From Deltaproteobacteria bacterium (GTDB lineage: Bacteria; Desulfobacterota; Desulfobacteria; Desulfobacterales; ETH-SRB1), in NCBI GenBank assembly GCA_030272815.1, contig JAJSZT010000017.1, forward strand, positions 1 to 58,407: a DNA stretch of 58,407 nt, given 5' to 3'. The translations under genes were made by a program, and so were the position numbers. Of this stretch, positions 30,901 through 39,453 are shown piece after piece. Position 1 is the stretch's first letter. Each line of letters begins with the position of its first letter. The notes under the pieces were generated by a model. It did not search any database. It had not been told where the DNA came from and saw nothing but the letters and a program-made list of their open reading frames with translations.

Positions 30901-33900
30901 ATCATAGGTGTAAGCTTCCCAAGGGGTGGGCGTAAACTGTTCTGGATCATTCAGATCACTTGGTATCCCATAAATCACTCTCTGCTCGGAACCATCGGGA
31001 TTGACAGTGTGAATCACCTGACCGCACGGGTCGTAGTGCGTGGCAACCTTCTGCCCGAGTTCTTCATCTGCTGGAAGGGCATAGTTATAGTCTTTTGAGA
31101 AAAAGGGTTCATATTGTTCGACTACCCAACCCTTGTTGTTGTAAATCTGCCAGCCGCTGACGATCACCCGCGGCGGCTCGCCCACTGCCAGCTTGTGGCC
31201 AAAAGCGTTGCTACCGGCTAAGGATTGATCGGCAGGCAGCCCAACATCATCCCCAAATAAGGATTCACCAAAAATAACATCTTCAGCCTGCGTCCGCGTC
31301 TGAAGCGACCGGCCAAAGCCATCGGAATATTCGATAGTTTCTATCTTTGCCTCCCGCTCCGACAGCGGGACATCCAGGTCGTTGACATGATGTTCCCGCG
31401 TGATGGTGCGGACAGAGACAGGCTGTTCTCTTTCAATGAAGGCAAAGAAGTCGTATTCCAGCCTACTGCCGGGATCCTCCAGGGTATCCCCTATGCCTTC
31501 TCCTTGTTTGCCTATCACTGCTGTAGCTGTGAGCAACCCCAATGGACTAAAGGTAAAACCGCTGCGGTTGTTATTGGGATCAATGAACAGTTTCGGCTGC
31601 AGTACACGATAATCGTAAACCGCCTGTGTCTCCAATCCGGCTGGGTCGGTCACTTTTGCAGGTAAAAATTCAAATTCGTCATAGTCAATGGTAATGTCGT
31701 TACCCAGCGGATCGCGTGTTTGTTTGAGCAGTCCACGCCCCACAGCCGGATCATCGTGGAAATCGAAGCGCTGCCGTTCGGCAATTGTAAAGTAACCTTT
31801 TGCATAGGGAGAATCTTCACCATTTTCATGAAACAGATATCCCGCCAGGGCCGGCAGCCGGTCGCGAAATTCCTGCGGATATTCTCCAGGCCAGGCAGGA
31901 GTCTCACCGGGAATCATGTAAGGCGGCACCTCAGGTGGATCAAGGACATCGCTGCCGCTTTTGTACGCCTGGTGCAGGATATCTTCTGTCAGTACCAGTG
32001 TCTCTGTGCGAACCGGTGCGCCAAAATCGCCAATTTGACCATAAGGCAAACCTTCAAATGCCGGGCCGTCATAATAGGTGATCGCCTGGCTGAGAATTTT
32101 CCGCTCCGCCGTACCACAGCGAATGGCTTCTGCTAATTCAAAAACACTTTGCCGTCCATCATTGATACTTTCATAGCCTTTTCCATTCACTGCCCGGCCA
32201 ATAAGATAGTGGGTATGGTCATCACGATTAATCAATTCTGTTTCCGAGAAGGTGGCGAGATAAGGCTCGCTGGTGGCTTCTTCGGGTAAGGTTTCACGGT
32301 AATCGCGTCCCCGTGGCACGGCAATACTGAACTGTGAGAGTGGCTGCCCATATTTGTCGTAATCATCCGTAAAGGCAAAGGTGGTCATGGACTCGTTGCC
32401 TCGTTCCCACTGCGTGGTGCGTCGGGCCAATACGTGGGGAAAGAAGATACGGAATTCCTCATTTCCAGGGCCAGTCTCCTCACGTACGCCGAAGAGTGAT
32501 TCTGTCACCGTGTATGGACGGTTCCGGCGTTCTGTATCATCGAGTGCATACAGCTCGGTGCGCAGAATACTTCCGCGCAGGGTGCGTAAGGCATCCCGTT
32601 TGACGCGCCGCGGCAGTCCTTTCAGAAAATCAGTCATTGAGTGGGGACGTTCAAGCGCCTGTGGGTCGCCGGACCAATACTCATTGCTATAATCCGTTTC
32701 TTCCCACTCGCCGAACTCGTCACCTACAGGCCCCTGATGAAACCAGGTGCGCGTTTCCAGGGGAGGGGAAAATATCTTTTGTTCTACGGCTTTGAATTCT
32801 TTGCCGGGGTGCAACCCGGGTGCGTGGAAATCTTCAAACACCTCGGTATCCTGCTGGTCCACCCGACCAAATCCGCGAAATTCTCGTTCGGCACCGTCCC
32901 AGTAGCCATGATGGTAGCTGTACCCGGTAGTGAGTTTGCCTTTTGAGATTTCATCGATAACTTCGACACAGGATACCACATGCACTGGAAATGGCAGCGG
33001 TGTTTTCCAGCGCGTATCCGGGCTTTTCTGGTCTTCAAGATAGAAGCGGGTTGACGGCGCGTATTTCACACGGGTAACAGCGCCCATGTGATTGTTCGTT
33101 TCGTGCAGCAAATAGGGTTTGTTGCGGCCGGTAAAATCGAGAAAGAACATCGTTTCCCGGCCTGGTTCAGCGGCATCTCGGCTCCACAGCACACCACTGA
33201 TGCCGGTACCAAGTATATCGATCAGACGAACAGCGTCCATATCAGTGACTGGCGGGGTCCCCTGGATTTCGACAGGGTCGCTCCACCCGTTTCCGCTCTG
33301 ATTGATCCAGAGGGTAACTTTCGTATCTTCGATATAAACGATGTCCGCCAAGCCATCTCCGTCCACATCGCCGACCAGGATACGTTTAGGATCGTATCCA
33401 TAGGGGAAGCGTGGGCTATTGCGCATCGAGATCCGCTTGCCCCAGTTGCCATACCCTAGATTAGGCCAGTATTCGACATTACCGTCGTGGACCAGCAAAA
33501 TATCTTGCAAGCCGTCACCGGACATGTCAGCCCACTTGACGCGCGGGTCTGAAAAATTGATATTAGGAAATTCCTCCAGCGTCTTTCGCTCAACGGTGCG
33601 GGTGCTATTCCATCCATCCTTTGGATCATTGAAGAAACATTCCAGGCGTCTCCCCAATCGGATCGCATCAGGCACCCCATCTCCATCCAGGTCCACCAGT
33701 TGTACCTCAGGGTCCTCCAGATTGAAGCTGGGCGCGACATCATACTTCTGAAACGATTTTCGATCCCATAATCCTCCAAAGCGTAGCGGGAAGTAACCAG
33801 ACAACCCCGGCGTGGTCACCATCAAATCTGTCCGACCATCGCCATCGGCATCAATCAACTGGACTCCCGGGTCGGCAAGCTGCAGACCGGCCGGTGCATC

Positions 33901-35103
33901 ATTCATCTCACGCGGCATATCGTATCGGCCATTTCCCAAATTACGCCAATAGCGCACCGTGCCATTCATCTCCATGATATCGGGCAAGCCGTTTCCAAAG
34001 AGGTCTACCAGCTCCAGAGATGAATTGGCTAACGAACGGGCAGGCAGACTCCCTTCTAGAGGAAAGAAATTGCGTTTTTCTGGTTCGAAGCTGGTATAGC
34101 CAAACTCCAGCGGAGGGAGTTCTTCTGTCTTGTCATCGACTTCGGGTTGATCATCGTCGTGGCCCATGATCTTGATCTGACTGAGCAGGGAAACGCCGTT
34201 TAGGGGCAATCTATTTTCGACCCCTTCACGTTCATCGAGGTAAACTAACTCGTAAGTTCGGACGCGCCGGTCTTTATCCGCGTGAGTGCAGACTACGATA
34301 CGCTTGCAGCGTCTTCTGGTGCGGATTTCGAACCCGGGGCGGTATTCGGAGAACGGATCGGGACGATCTTCAAAAGGCTCACCATATTCGAAGGTGACAG
34401 AAACAAGGAAGTTCTCATCCTCTGAACGCCCATAATCTACATAACGAATCTGCTTTAAGTAAAGCTGATCCCAGAAGTGACCGTCCTTTTCGCCCAGATC
34501 CCGATCGTAGTTGTAGACGATACGGTTGCCAAAGGGATCTCGTGTTTCTGTCAGCTTCCAGGCAAAAACCTTGTCCCTTTTGAGCGGGTCGGGATCGGCA
34601 ATAACGGCTGGGTCCTGCCAGTCCGGGTCAGCTTCATCCGGCATCGGTGTGCCGTAATAGCTTATTAGTCCATCTTTGCTACATACCTTCCAATAATCGT
34701 TTTCCGTGTCTTTATGGTGCTCAATGCGTGCGAAAAGACCCTCTGTCCGGGGACGATAGCGTGTTATATTGTCCGATTCTTCAAAAAAAACAAGATCTTC
34801 AGCTCCCGAAAGGATAAAAGTATCTTTGAAGTCATCGTAGATGGGAATACCTTTGGACGTCTTGCGGCTAACTCCGGGAATGCTCAAATTCCAGCCGAGC
34901 CCGAATGGGCAATTACCGTTCCCGGTGCTGTAAACTAGATTCAGCTCAGGTTGAAAACCGTTTCGTCCCGGCGGGAGAGCAATTGGAACAGTAAAGTTGC
35001 CTGTTCCTGTGAAAAGATCAGGAGAAAATTTCTCGCCAATCCCTTGAAGGGCACCGCCGCCTTTGGGCAGGGAAATAATGGAAGCGCTGGATTTATTACT
35101 CAT
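27916..35103 (-). CDS. Tc toxin TcB-TcC fusion (SpvB/RHS cocoon with variable toxic tip)
   Basis: 2395 residues. The N-terminal SpvB domain starts SISLPKGGGALQGIGEKF ... FGLGWNLSIPG. FG-GAP/VCBS repeats forming a TcB beta-propeller lie near 380-620 (LVDLFGNGLPDI, LIDADGDGRTDL, LVDLDGDGVPDA, VGDVDGDGLADI). The TcB middle region comes next, then YD/RHS repeats of TcC from about 1250 to 2000. The RHS-associated core is YHLGDHLGSSNVV ... YRFTGKERDEESGLNYHGAR. It ends with WVSVDPEQATFPD ... FTDPSGRAP, where the shell self-cleaves in known TcC proteins. The final 275 residues are the hypervariable cargo: Lys-rich and helical, with a hydrophobic Gly/Pro/Ile segment (KVIPFIGIVPGLYS) and a Cys-rich end (GCGTKCLGRMY). 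I do not recognise this tip. Its DNA looks more AT-rich than the core. Separate tcB and tcC genes are common; here they are fused. Confidence 0.92.
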   Translation of the reverse strand: MSNKSSASIISLPKGGGALQGIGEKFSPDLFTGTGNFTVPIALPPGRNGFQPELNLVYSTGNGNCPFGLGWNLSIPGVSRKTSKGIPIYDDFKDTFILSGAEDLVFFEESDNITRYRPRTEGLFARIEHHKDTENDYWKVCSKDGLISYYGTPMPDEADPDWQDPAVIADPDPLKRDKVFAWKLTETRDPFGNRIVYNYDRDLGEKDGHFWDQLYLKQIRYVDYGRSEDENFLVSVTFEYGEPFEDRPDPFSEYRPGFEIRTRRRCKRIVVCTHADKDRRVRTYELVYLDEREGVENRLPLNGVSLLSQIKIMGHDDDQPEVDDKTEELPPLEFGYTSFEPEKRNFFPLEGSLPARSLANSSLELVDLFGNGLPDIMEMNGTVRYWRNLGNGRYDMPREMNDAPAGLQLADPGVQLIDADGDGRTDLMVTTPGLSGYFPLRFGGLWDRKSFQKYDVAPSFNLEDPEVQLVDLDGDGVPDAIRLGRRLECFFNDPKDGWNSTRTVERKTLEEFPNINFSDPRVKWADMSGDGLQDILLVHDGNVEYWPNLGYGNWGKRISMRNSPRFPYGYDPKRILVGDVDGDGLADIVYIEDTKVTLWINQSGNGWSDPVEIQGTPPVTDMDAVRLIDILGTGISGVLWSRDAAEPGRETMFFLDFTGRNKPYLLHETNNHMGAVTRVKYAPSTRFYLEDQKSPDTRWKTPLPFPVHVVSCVEVIDEISKGKLTTGYSYHHGYWDGAEREFRGFGRVDQQDTEVFEDFHAPGLHPGKEFKAVEQKIFSPPLETRTWFHQGPVGDEFGEWEETDYSNEYWSGDPQALERPHSMTDFLKGLPRRVKRDALRTLRGSILRTELYALDDTERRNRPYTVTESLFGVREETGPGNEEFRIFFPHVLARRTTQWERGNESMTTFAFTDDYDKYGQPLSQFSIAVPRGRDYRETLPEEATSEPYLATFSETELINRDDHTHYLIGRAVNGKGYESINDGRQSVFELAEAIRCGTAERKILSQAITYYDGPAFEGLPYGQIGDFGAPVRTETLVLTEDILHQAYKSGSDVLDPPEVPPYMIPGETPAWPGEYPQEFRDRLPALAGYLFHENGEDSPYAKGYFTIAERQRFDFHDDPAVGRGLLKQTRDPLGNDITIDYDEFEFLPAKVTDPAGLETQAVYDYRVLQPKLFIDPNNNRSGFTFSPLGLLTATAVIGKQGEGIGDTLEDPGSRLEYDFFAFIEREQPVSVRTITREHHVNDLDVPLSEREAKIETIEYSDGFGRSLQTRTQAEDVIFGESLFGDDVGLPADQSLAGSNAFGHKLAVGEPPRVIVSGWQIYNNKGWVVEQYEPFFSKDYNYALPADEELGQKVATHYDPCGQVIHTVNPDGSEQRVIYGIPSDLNDPEQFTPTPWEAYTYDENDNAGRTHNGDPQTSQYRHHWNTPANIVIDALGRTMKAVERNRAVPEPGEPLPPIEEYRTTSAYDIRGNLLTVTDALDRLAFQYAYDLANNPLRIENIDAGIRRTILDAAANEIERRDSKGALILRAYDRLNRPIRLWTRDGADQPVTLRERLIYGDSAESGLTLEQARVANLRGRLFQHYDEAGLATSEAMDFKGNMLEKTRRVISDEAILSVLDPPPPGWRVPAFRVNWQPPEGKTLADHAAGLLDADEYRTSATYDALNRVKKMLYPEDVAGKRKELSPQYNRAGALEKVELDDTTYVERIAYNAKGQRVLIAYGNGVITRYVYDPHTFRLCRLCSERYEEQAGAEITYHPTAPSEPLQDFAYVYDLAGNILNLRDRTPESGVPNTPLGTDALDRDFTYDPLYRLISATGRECDRPPDRPLWDTQPRCTDITKAHNYSEQYQYDPLGNILEFKHRINNGGFTRQFSLVAGTNQLKTVRIGTTDYAYDYDDNGNMVRENNARHFEWDHSDQMRVFRIQTEAAGAPPGSGELAEPSVHAHYLYDAAGQRVKKLVHKQGGQVEVTLYVDGVFEYHRITHGGTVQENNTLHVMDDEARIAMVRVGEPFLGEASPVVKYHLGDHLGSSNVVVSGDGSFINREEYTPYGETSFGSYVRKRYRFTGKERDEESGLNYHGARYYSPWLARWVSVDPEQATFPDLGGFSFALGNPLRFTDPSGRAPGDDLPEKPLTDQVLIFKEEVQRFGMNAMLPESDIESLSNDVKKDIKSGVGLKDIEKKYEYRASKIKKELREIEEKGFSLIQRSKMLEKDIEAAEAALGRKARFAKCERYCTYPGDLVTSGRRLTERAIERADQAKNTLKEIFKPIVIKLKKKPKSPKDSDIPRAKVVKTKQKSVFRRMYDFVSRHGGNKGIKVIPFIGIVPGLYSMIENWKKGNYGSAVLDAIGFVPLIGDAVDWLRLIIESGGMSPPRDPVQRYKEGWIPSGCGTKCLGRMY

Positions 35104-35243
35104 TTTTACACCTGATTTTTTATAGTCTTAAGTAGCAGAAGCCTTGCCGAAAAGGTTGTCTCTTGCGGCCGGCTAAGATATTATCATCACGAAAAATCAA
35201 AAAAGCAGGGATGGTTCCCCTGGATGTGATGAGGGAACTATCC

Positions 35244-35574
35244 CAAAAAGCAAAGTCTTTCATATTTTTGATTTTATTAAATAATTGAAGAACAAAAACC
35301 AGACTGAACAACAACAAAAGCAGGCGTTTCAGGCAGTATCCATTTTTTTATGGAATAAAGAACTCTGATCAGAGATAAGATAAAAGTATTAAAGAATAAA
35401 AAGATGAATATGTCAACAAAAAAACTGGTTTAAAATCAAATAGTGCTGATTGGAGACCTGTATACAAAGATTTAGATTCGGAAATTAAATTACGGCATTA
35501 TTCTCATAAAACATTAGAGGCTTACAGAGGATGGATCAGACAATTACAAGGGGTTTACCAGAAGCAAGGATCCT
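35244..35574 (+). pseudogene. Relic of an integron-type integrase (copy 2)
   Basis: 35244-35473 is a diverged direct copy of 16931-17154. It then continues into integrase sequence that copy 1 lacks: WRPVYKDLDSEIKLRHYS, KTLEAYRGWIRQLQG and, after a frameshift, TRSKDPQL. This is the core-binding start of integron integrases. No catalytic domain remains. At CAACTG (35575-35580) the sequence switches to glnS. Confidence 0.6.
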
Positions 35575-35728
35575 CAACTGTATCAGTTTGCCGTTAAATT
35601 GATCAAAAAAAGCAAAGCTTAAGTCTGCAACCTGGGTTCCGGATCTGAAAGTAAACTGGTATTTAACCGAACGGTAACCCTGCGCGATACATGGGCCAAA
35701 ATTCAAAAAGCCCGGAAGAAGAGATAAA
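35575..35728 (+). pseudogene. Collapsed glnS copy (two fragments joined)
   Basis: 35575-35642 matches glnS 17646-17713 (about 89% by eye). 35643-35728 matches glnS 18944 to just past its stop (about 95%). About 1.23 kb between them is missing, and a stop interrupts the first part. The junctions share short identities (CAACTG and CCGG/GGA-like), as in microhomology deletion. Same strand as intact glnS, so with it forms a direct repeat around the Tc genes. Confidence 0.85.
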
Positions 35729-35804
35729 AGGAGGGACACTTTCAAACTTTTTGTTCTTGATTATCGTAAAACATCAATTTTCCAAAAATTGACATAACAT
35801 ATCC

Positions 35805-35855
35805 ATGCAGGGTGCATTCTATGCACCATAGTGGTGCATAGAATGCACCCTGCAT
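35805..35855. repeat. 24-bp perfect palindrome with 3-base loop
   Basis: Arms ATGCAGGGTGCATTCTATGC plus ACCA on each side of TAG match exactly. It lies between the glnS relic and the 3' end of gltX. It could act as a terminator or attenuator-like structure for gltX transcripts, but no U-tract follows; a mobile palindromic element is equally possible. Confidence 0.7.
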
Positions 35856-35897
35856 AATTTATTAAAATTACAGAATGTCCCGCCTTAAGTTGGCAGC

Positions 35898-37379
35898 CTA
35901 ATCAAACAACGACACTGCCTTGCGCAGGCGTTCTACAACTCGCTTCTGTCCAATGGCGATAAGGATATCAAACAGACCCGGCCCAACAGTCTGACCTGTA
36001 ATCGCTGCACGCATTCCATTTATCAAAACTCCCGCCTTGATATCTAATTCTTCAGCCATGTCACGTATCACACTTTCGGTTTCTTCAATAGAAAATGACT
36101 CTATAGCCTCAAGCCGATCCGCCAGAATCGGGAACCACTCCTTAAGGCCATTATGTTTGAGTATGTTTTTTTTCAGCGCCTTTTTTTCCATTGGATAGTC
36201 ATCGGAAAAATATGCTCTGCCAAGTGTGGCAAACTCTGTGGTAACATGATACCTGCTGCGAATAAGATCAACTGTGGCAAAAAACCAGTCGCGCTTTCCT
36301 GACTCAAATTCAGGGTCCCAGATTCTCGCCTTTTCCAGTTCCGCCTTAACATAAGGCACAATTTCTTCAACAGGAAGACTTCTTATGTAATGTGAGTTTA
36401 TGCTAAGCGCTTTTGGATCTGTAAAAAATTTCGGATCGTTTTTATTGACATTAAAAACCGAATTTGCCCTGTTAAGTCCCTCTAAAGAAAATGCCTCGAT
36501 AAGCTCCTCTTTTGTAAAGATATCTCTGGAATCAGGTGTTGACCATCCAAGACGGACCAAAAAGTTTACCAAAGCCCAGGGCAAAAAGCCATGATCCCGG
36601 TAAAAATGTATGGCAACCAGTTCCCCGTGCGTTCGTTTTGAAATCTTGGCTTTTTTGGGATCAAGCGTTAATGACATATGCGCAAACTCTGGAATTGGCG
36701 CACCAAGAGCCTTGTACAGCAAAATCTGCTTTGGAGTATTTCCCAATCCATCCTGACCCCGGATAACATGTGTTATCCTGTCACGTATGTCATCTACAGT
36801 ATTGGAAAGAATGTAAAGAGGCTGACCGTTGGATCGAACTATTACAAAATCCTCTATGTCTTTATATTTCTTTTCTATAAATCCGTATACAATGTCCTCG
36901 AAACAGACAGAGCCCTCTGCCTGTGGTACTTTAAGGCGGATTGTATATGGTATTCCGGCTGCTTCCTTTTCAGAAATCTCTTCTGGTTTTAAATTACGGC
37001 ATGTGCCGTCGTAGTGCAGGGAACCCTTTCTTTTAAGAGCCTCTTCACGCTTTCCATCAAGCTTCTCTTTAGTGCAAAAACATCTATATGCATGGCCTGT
37101 TTCCAAGAGCTTATGTGCGGCAGCCTGATGTTCTTTAATGAAGTGAGACTGAAAATATGGTCCTTCATCCCAGGTAATACCAAGCCATTTCAAGCTCTCA
37201 ATAATACCTTTAATGGATTCTTCAGTTGACCTTTCTACATCGGTATCCTCTATTCTCAAAATCAACTTGCCGCCTGTTTTCTTTGCAAAAAGCCAGTTAA
37301 ATATAGCTGTCCTGGCACCGCCGATATGCAGGTATCCGGTTGGACTGGGTGGAAAACGTACTATTACTTCTTGTGTCAT
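35898..37379 (-). CDS. gltX: Glutamyl-tRNA synthetase
   Basis: 493 residues, class I synthetase for tRNA-Glu. PPSPTGYLHIGGARTAIFNW carries the HIGH motif near residue 15, and KISKRTHG is the KMSKS loop near 250. The helical anticodon-binding domain follows (ENIL-like region, then RLRKAVSLFD). Full family length. Together with the intact glnS the cell has direct charging for both Glu and Gln tRNAs. Confidence 0.97.
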   Translation of the reverse strand: MTQEVIVRFPPSPTGYLHIGGARTAIFNWLFAKKTGGKLILRIEDTDVERSTEESIKGIIESLKWLGITWDEGPYFQSHFIKEHQAAAHKLLETGHAYRCFCTKEKLDGKREEALKRKGSLHYDGTCRNLKPEEISEKEAAGIPYTIRLKVPQAEGSVCFEDIVYGFIEKKYKDIEDFVIVRSNGQPLYILSNTVDDIRDRITHVIRGQDGLGNTPKQILLYKALGAPIPEFAHMSLTLDPKKAKISKRTHGELVAIHFYRDHGFLPWALVNFLVRLGWSTPDSRDIFTKEELIEAFSLEGLNRANSVFNVNKNDPKFFTDPKALSINSHYIRSLPVEEIVPYVKAELEKARIWDPEFESGKRDWFFATVDLIRSRYHVTTEFATLGRAYFSDDYPMEKKALKKNILKHNGLKEWFPILADRLEAIESFSIEETESVIRDMAEELDIKAGVLINGMRAAITGQTVGPGLFDILIAIGQKRVVERLRKAVSLFD

Positions 37380-37555
37380 TTAACTTCACCTTTCTTTATA
37401 GCTAAATTAGTGACTGGACGAAAACTCAAAACACCTGAAATTATAGTCAGCCGGATGCTATTCTCAAGTAGAAAGCTTTTAGCAATTAGCTATTTGCCTT
37501 TAGCTAACAGCTAACAGCTTTTTCATCTGAAACTATTGCCAGCATTAAAAAAATA

Positions 37556-37574
37556 CTTTTCGGACAGGCACTAA
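37556..37574. repeat. CTTTTCGGACAGGCACTAA repeat, copy 1
   Basis: The same 19 bases occur at 53681-53699, also in intergenic DNA. Origin unknown. Confidence 0.6.
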
Positions 37575-37595
37575 ATTAAACCCGTGAACGGTTAC

Positions 37596-37701
37596 TATAG
37601 ACTTTCAGATAATTAATTTCACAAGGCCAGAAGGAGGAAGGCGTATTAGTTATACGTCGACGACTGATAACACAGTGAAATTATTTATCTGAAAGTCTAT
37701 A
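37596..37701. repeat. 106-bp MITE-like element with 27-bp inverted termini
   Basis: TATAGACTTTCAGATAA... (37596-37622) is mirrored at 37675-37701 with a single mismatch in 27. The interior has CGTATTAGTTATACG and GTCGACGAC palindromic pieces. It directly abuts a CCCGTGAACGGTTAC repeat. No coding capacity. Confidence 0.75.
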
Positions 37702-37755
37702 TAAGTTAACACGGAAGCCTGTCATACGCCACCATTTTTTCTCTGTCAACAGGCT

Positions 37756-39453
37756 CTAAAGCCTTCCCTTTTTCAGAATCGCTATAAGAAGCCATAGCCC
37801 CAGAAGCGCGGCTGCCAGGAAACCGATGATACCGATGAAAGAAATGCCGAACAGGAAAGGTGGTGTCTTGGAAAGAACGATTAATGCGGAGCCGATTATA
37901 AGTGCTGCGATGACAATAGCAAAAGCAATCCGATTGCTGATCTGGTCATGTGTGGACAACATCGGCTCAAGCCCCCGATGCTTGAACTCCATCTTGATCT
38001 TGCCCTGCTTCATCTGTTCCAGAATCTCACGCGTTTCTCCTGGAATTTCCTGCATGAGTTGAACAAACTCGACACCGGACCTGACAATGTCATCTGCCAT
38101 TCGTTTAGGATGATAACGGGCCATCTTGACTCGCCGGATAAAGGGGGTGGCATGCTTGATCATTTCAAAATCGGGATCAAGCAAAAGTCCAATTCCCTCC
38201 ACAGTAGCCAATGCTTTCATCATAAGAAAAAGATCCTGCGGTATCTGCAGGCGATGTCTGGAAAGTATCTTCAGGAGTTGCTGGAGAAGTTTTTCCATTT
38301 GCAGGTCTTTGAGCGGCACATAAAGATAGTGCCCAATGAAGTCCGTCAAATCTCTTTCCAAAGCACGTACATCCGGTTTTTCATCATATTCGGTGAGCTT
38401 GAGGAGCATCTGTGTGGCCCTGAATTCATCCCGGTGTACCACGGTATAAATAAAATCTGCAAAATCCTCCCGGGTCTGCCGGTCAATGGATCCCATCATG
38501 CCGAAATCAATATAGCAGATAACATTGTCCGGCAGGACAAAGATGTTTCCGGGATGGGGATCAGCATGGAAAAAACCGTAATCAAATATCTGCCTTAGAA
38601 TCAGGTCAGCCCCTCGCGCGGTAATGATCTTTCTGTCCAATCCTTCACGTTCAATACGATCAATCTCGGATGCCTTGACTCCGTCAATGTACTCCATGGT
38701 AAGTACACGCCCTGTTGTTGTATCCCGAAAAACCTTGGGGACATAGACAGTCGGATCATCCATAGATTGGCGGGCAAACCTTTCTATATGTGAGGCTTCT
38801 ATGGTGTAATCTATCTCTTTTTCCAGGGTCCGGGCAAATTCCTGAACAATCCTGACAGGACGGTGTACCTGCAATTCCTCTAAATGCCGCTCCATAAGGG
38901 AAGCTAAATGAAGCATAATCTCCAGATCGACTTCAATGGTTTTGCGGATGCCGGGACGTTGAACCTTGACTACCACTTCCTCGCCGTCCTTCAACTGTGC
39001 TCTGTGAACCTGGCCTATGGAGGCTGCGGCAAGGGGTGTATCCTCAAAGTGTTGGAATATATCTTCGAGCGGCCTGCCAAGCTCGGATTCTATAATTTGC
39101 CTGGCTTCGGTATAGGGAAAGGGAGGGACATTATCCTGGAGCTTTGAAAGTTCCTGTATAAATTCCACGGAAATCAGGTCCGGACGGGTGGAAAGTATCT
39201 GGCCCAACTTAACAAAAGTTGGGCCAAGCTCTTCCATAACCATCCGTACCCGTTCCGCTCTGCTGAGTTTTTCGACCTGCTCACGTCGTTTTCTGGAAAT
39301 CATCTGAAGACCGATTTCAAGATACTGTTCGATCTTCAGAATGTCCACCAGATCACCAAAGCCGTATTTAAACAAGACCGTAAGGATATGGCGGTATCGG
39401 TTCAGGTGACGGTAAGCTCGGCCGATTATGCCGATTTTTCGGATGCTTAACAT
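37756..39453 (-). CDS. ABC1/UbiB-family protein kinase-like protein
   Basis: 565 residues. Family hallmarks are present: the KxGQ motif in GPTFVKLGQILSTRPDLI, the Ala-rich loop PLAAASIGQVHRAQLKDG, QRPGIRKTIEVDLEIM, and the metal/catalytic FFHADPHPGNIFVL ... YIDFGMMGSID. Two C-terminal membrane helices (AFAIVIAALIIGSALIVL; IGIIGFLAAALLGLWLLIAI) complete it. UbiB/Coq8-type ATPases support quinone-lipid metabolism; in an anaerobe the target would be menaquinone or membrane lipid (inference). The ATG overlaps the TGA of the phasin-like gene (TGATG), so it is translated in the same operon. Confidence 0.92.
   Translation of the reverse strand: MLSIRKIGIIGRAYRHLNRYRHILTVLFKYGFGDLVDILKIEQYLEIGLQMISRKRREQVEKLSRAERVRMVMEELGPTFVKLGQILSTRPDLISVEFIQELSKLQDNVPPFPYTEARQIIESELGRPLEDIFQHFEDTPLAAASIGQVHRAQLKDGEEVVVKVQRPGIRKTIEVDLEIMLHLASLMERHLEELQVHRPVRIVQEFARTLEKEIDYTIEASHIERFARQSMDDPTVYVPKVFRDTTTGRVLTMEYIDGVKASEIDRIEREGLDRKIITARGADLILRQIFDYGFFHADPHPGNIFVLPDNVICYIDFGMMGSIDRQTREDFADFIYTVVHRDEFRATQMLLKLTEYDEKPDVRALERDLTDFIGHYLYVPLKDLQMEKLLQQLLKILSRHRLQIPQDLFLMMKALATVEGIGLLLDPDFEMIKHATPFIRRVKMARYHPKRMADDIVRSGVEFVQLMQEIPGETREILEQMKQGKIKMEFKHRGLEPMLSTHDQISNRIAFAIVIAALIIGSALIVLSKTPPFLFGISFIGIIGFLAAALLGLWLLIAILKKGRL

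Larger units (their letters stand above)
37380..37755. other. Gene-free region upstream of gltX
   Basis: No gene. It contains AGCTAACAGCTAACAGC-type short repeats (37493-37519), a 19-base repeat shared with 53681-53699, a CCCGTGAACGGTTAC copy, and a 106-bp MITE-like element. Confidence 0.5.
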
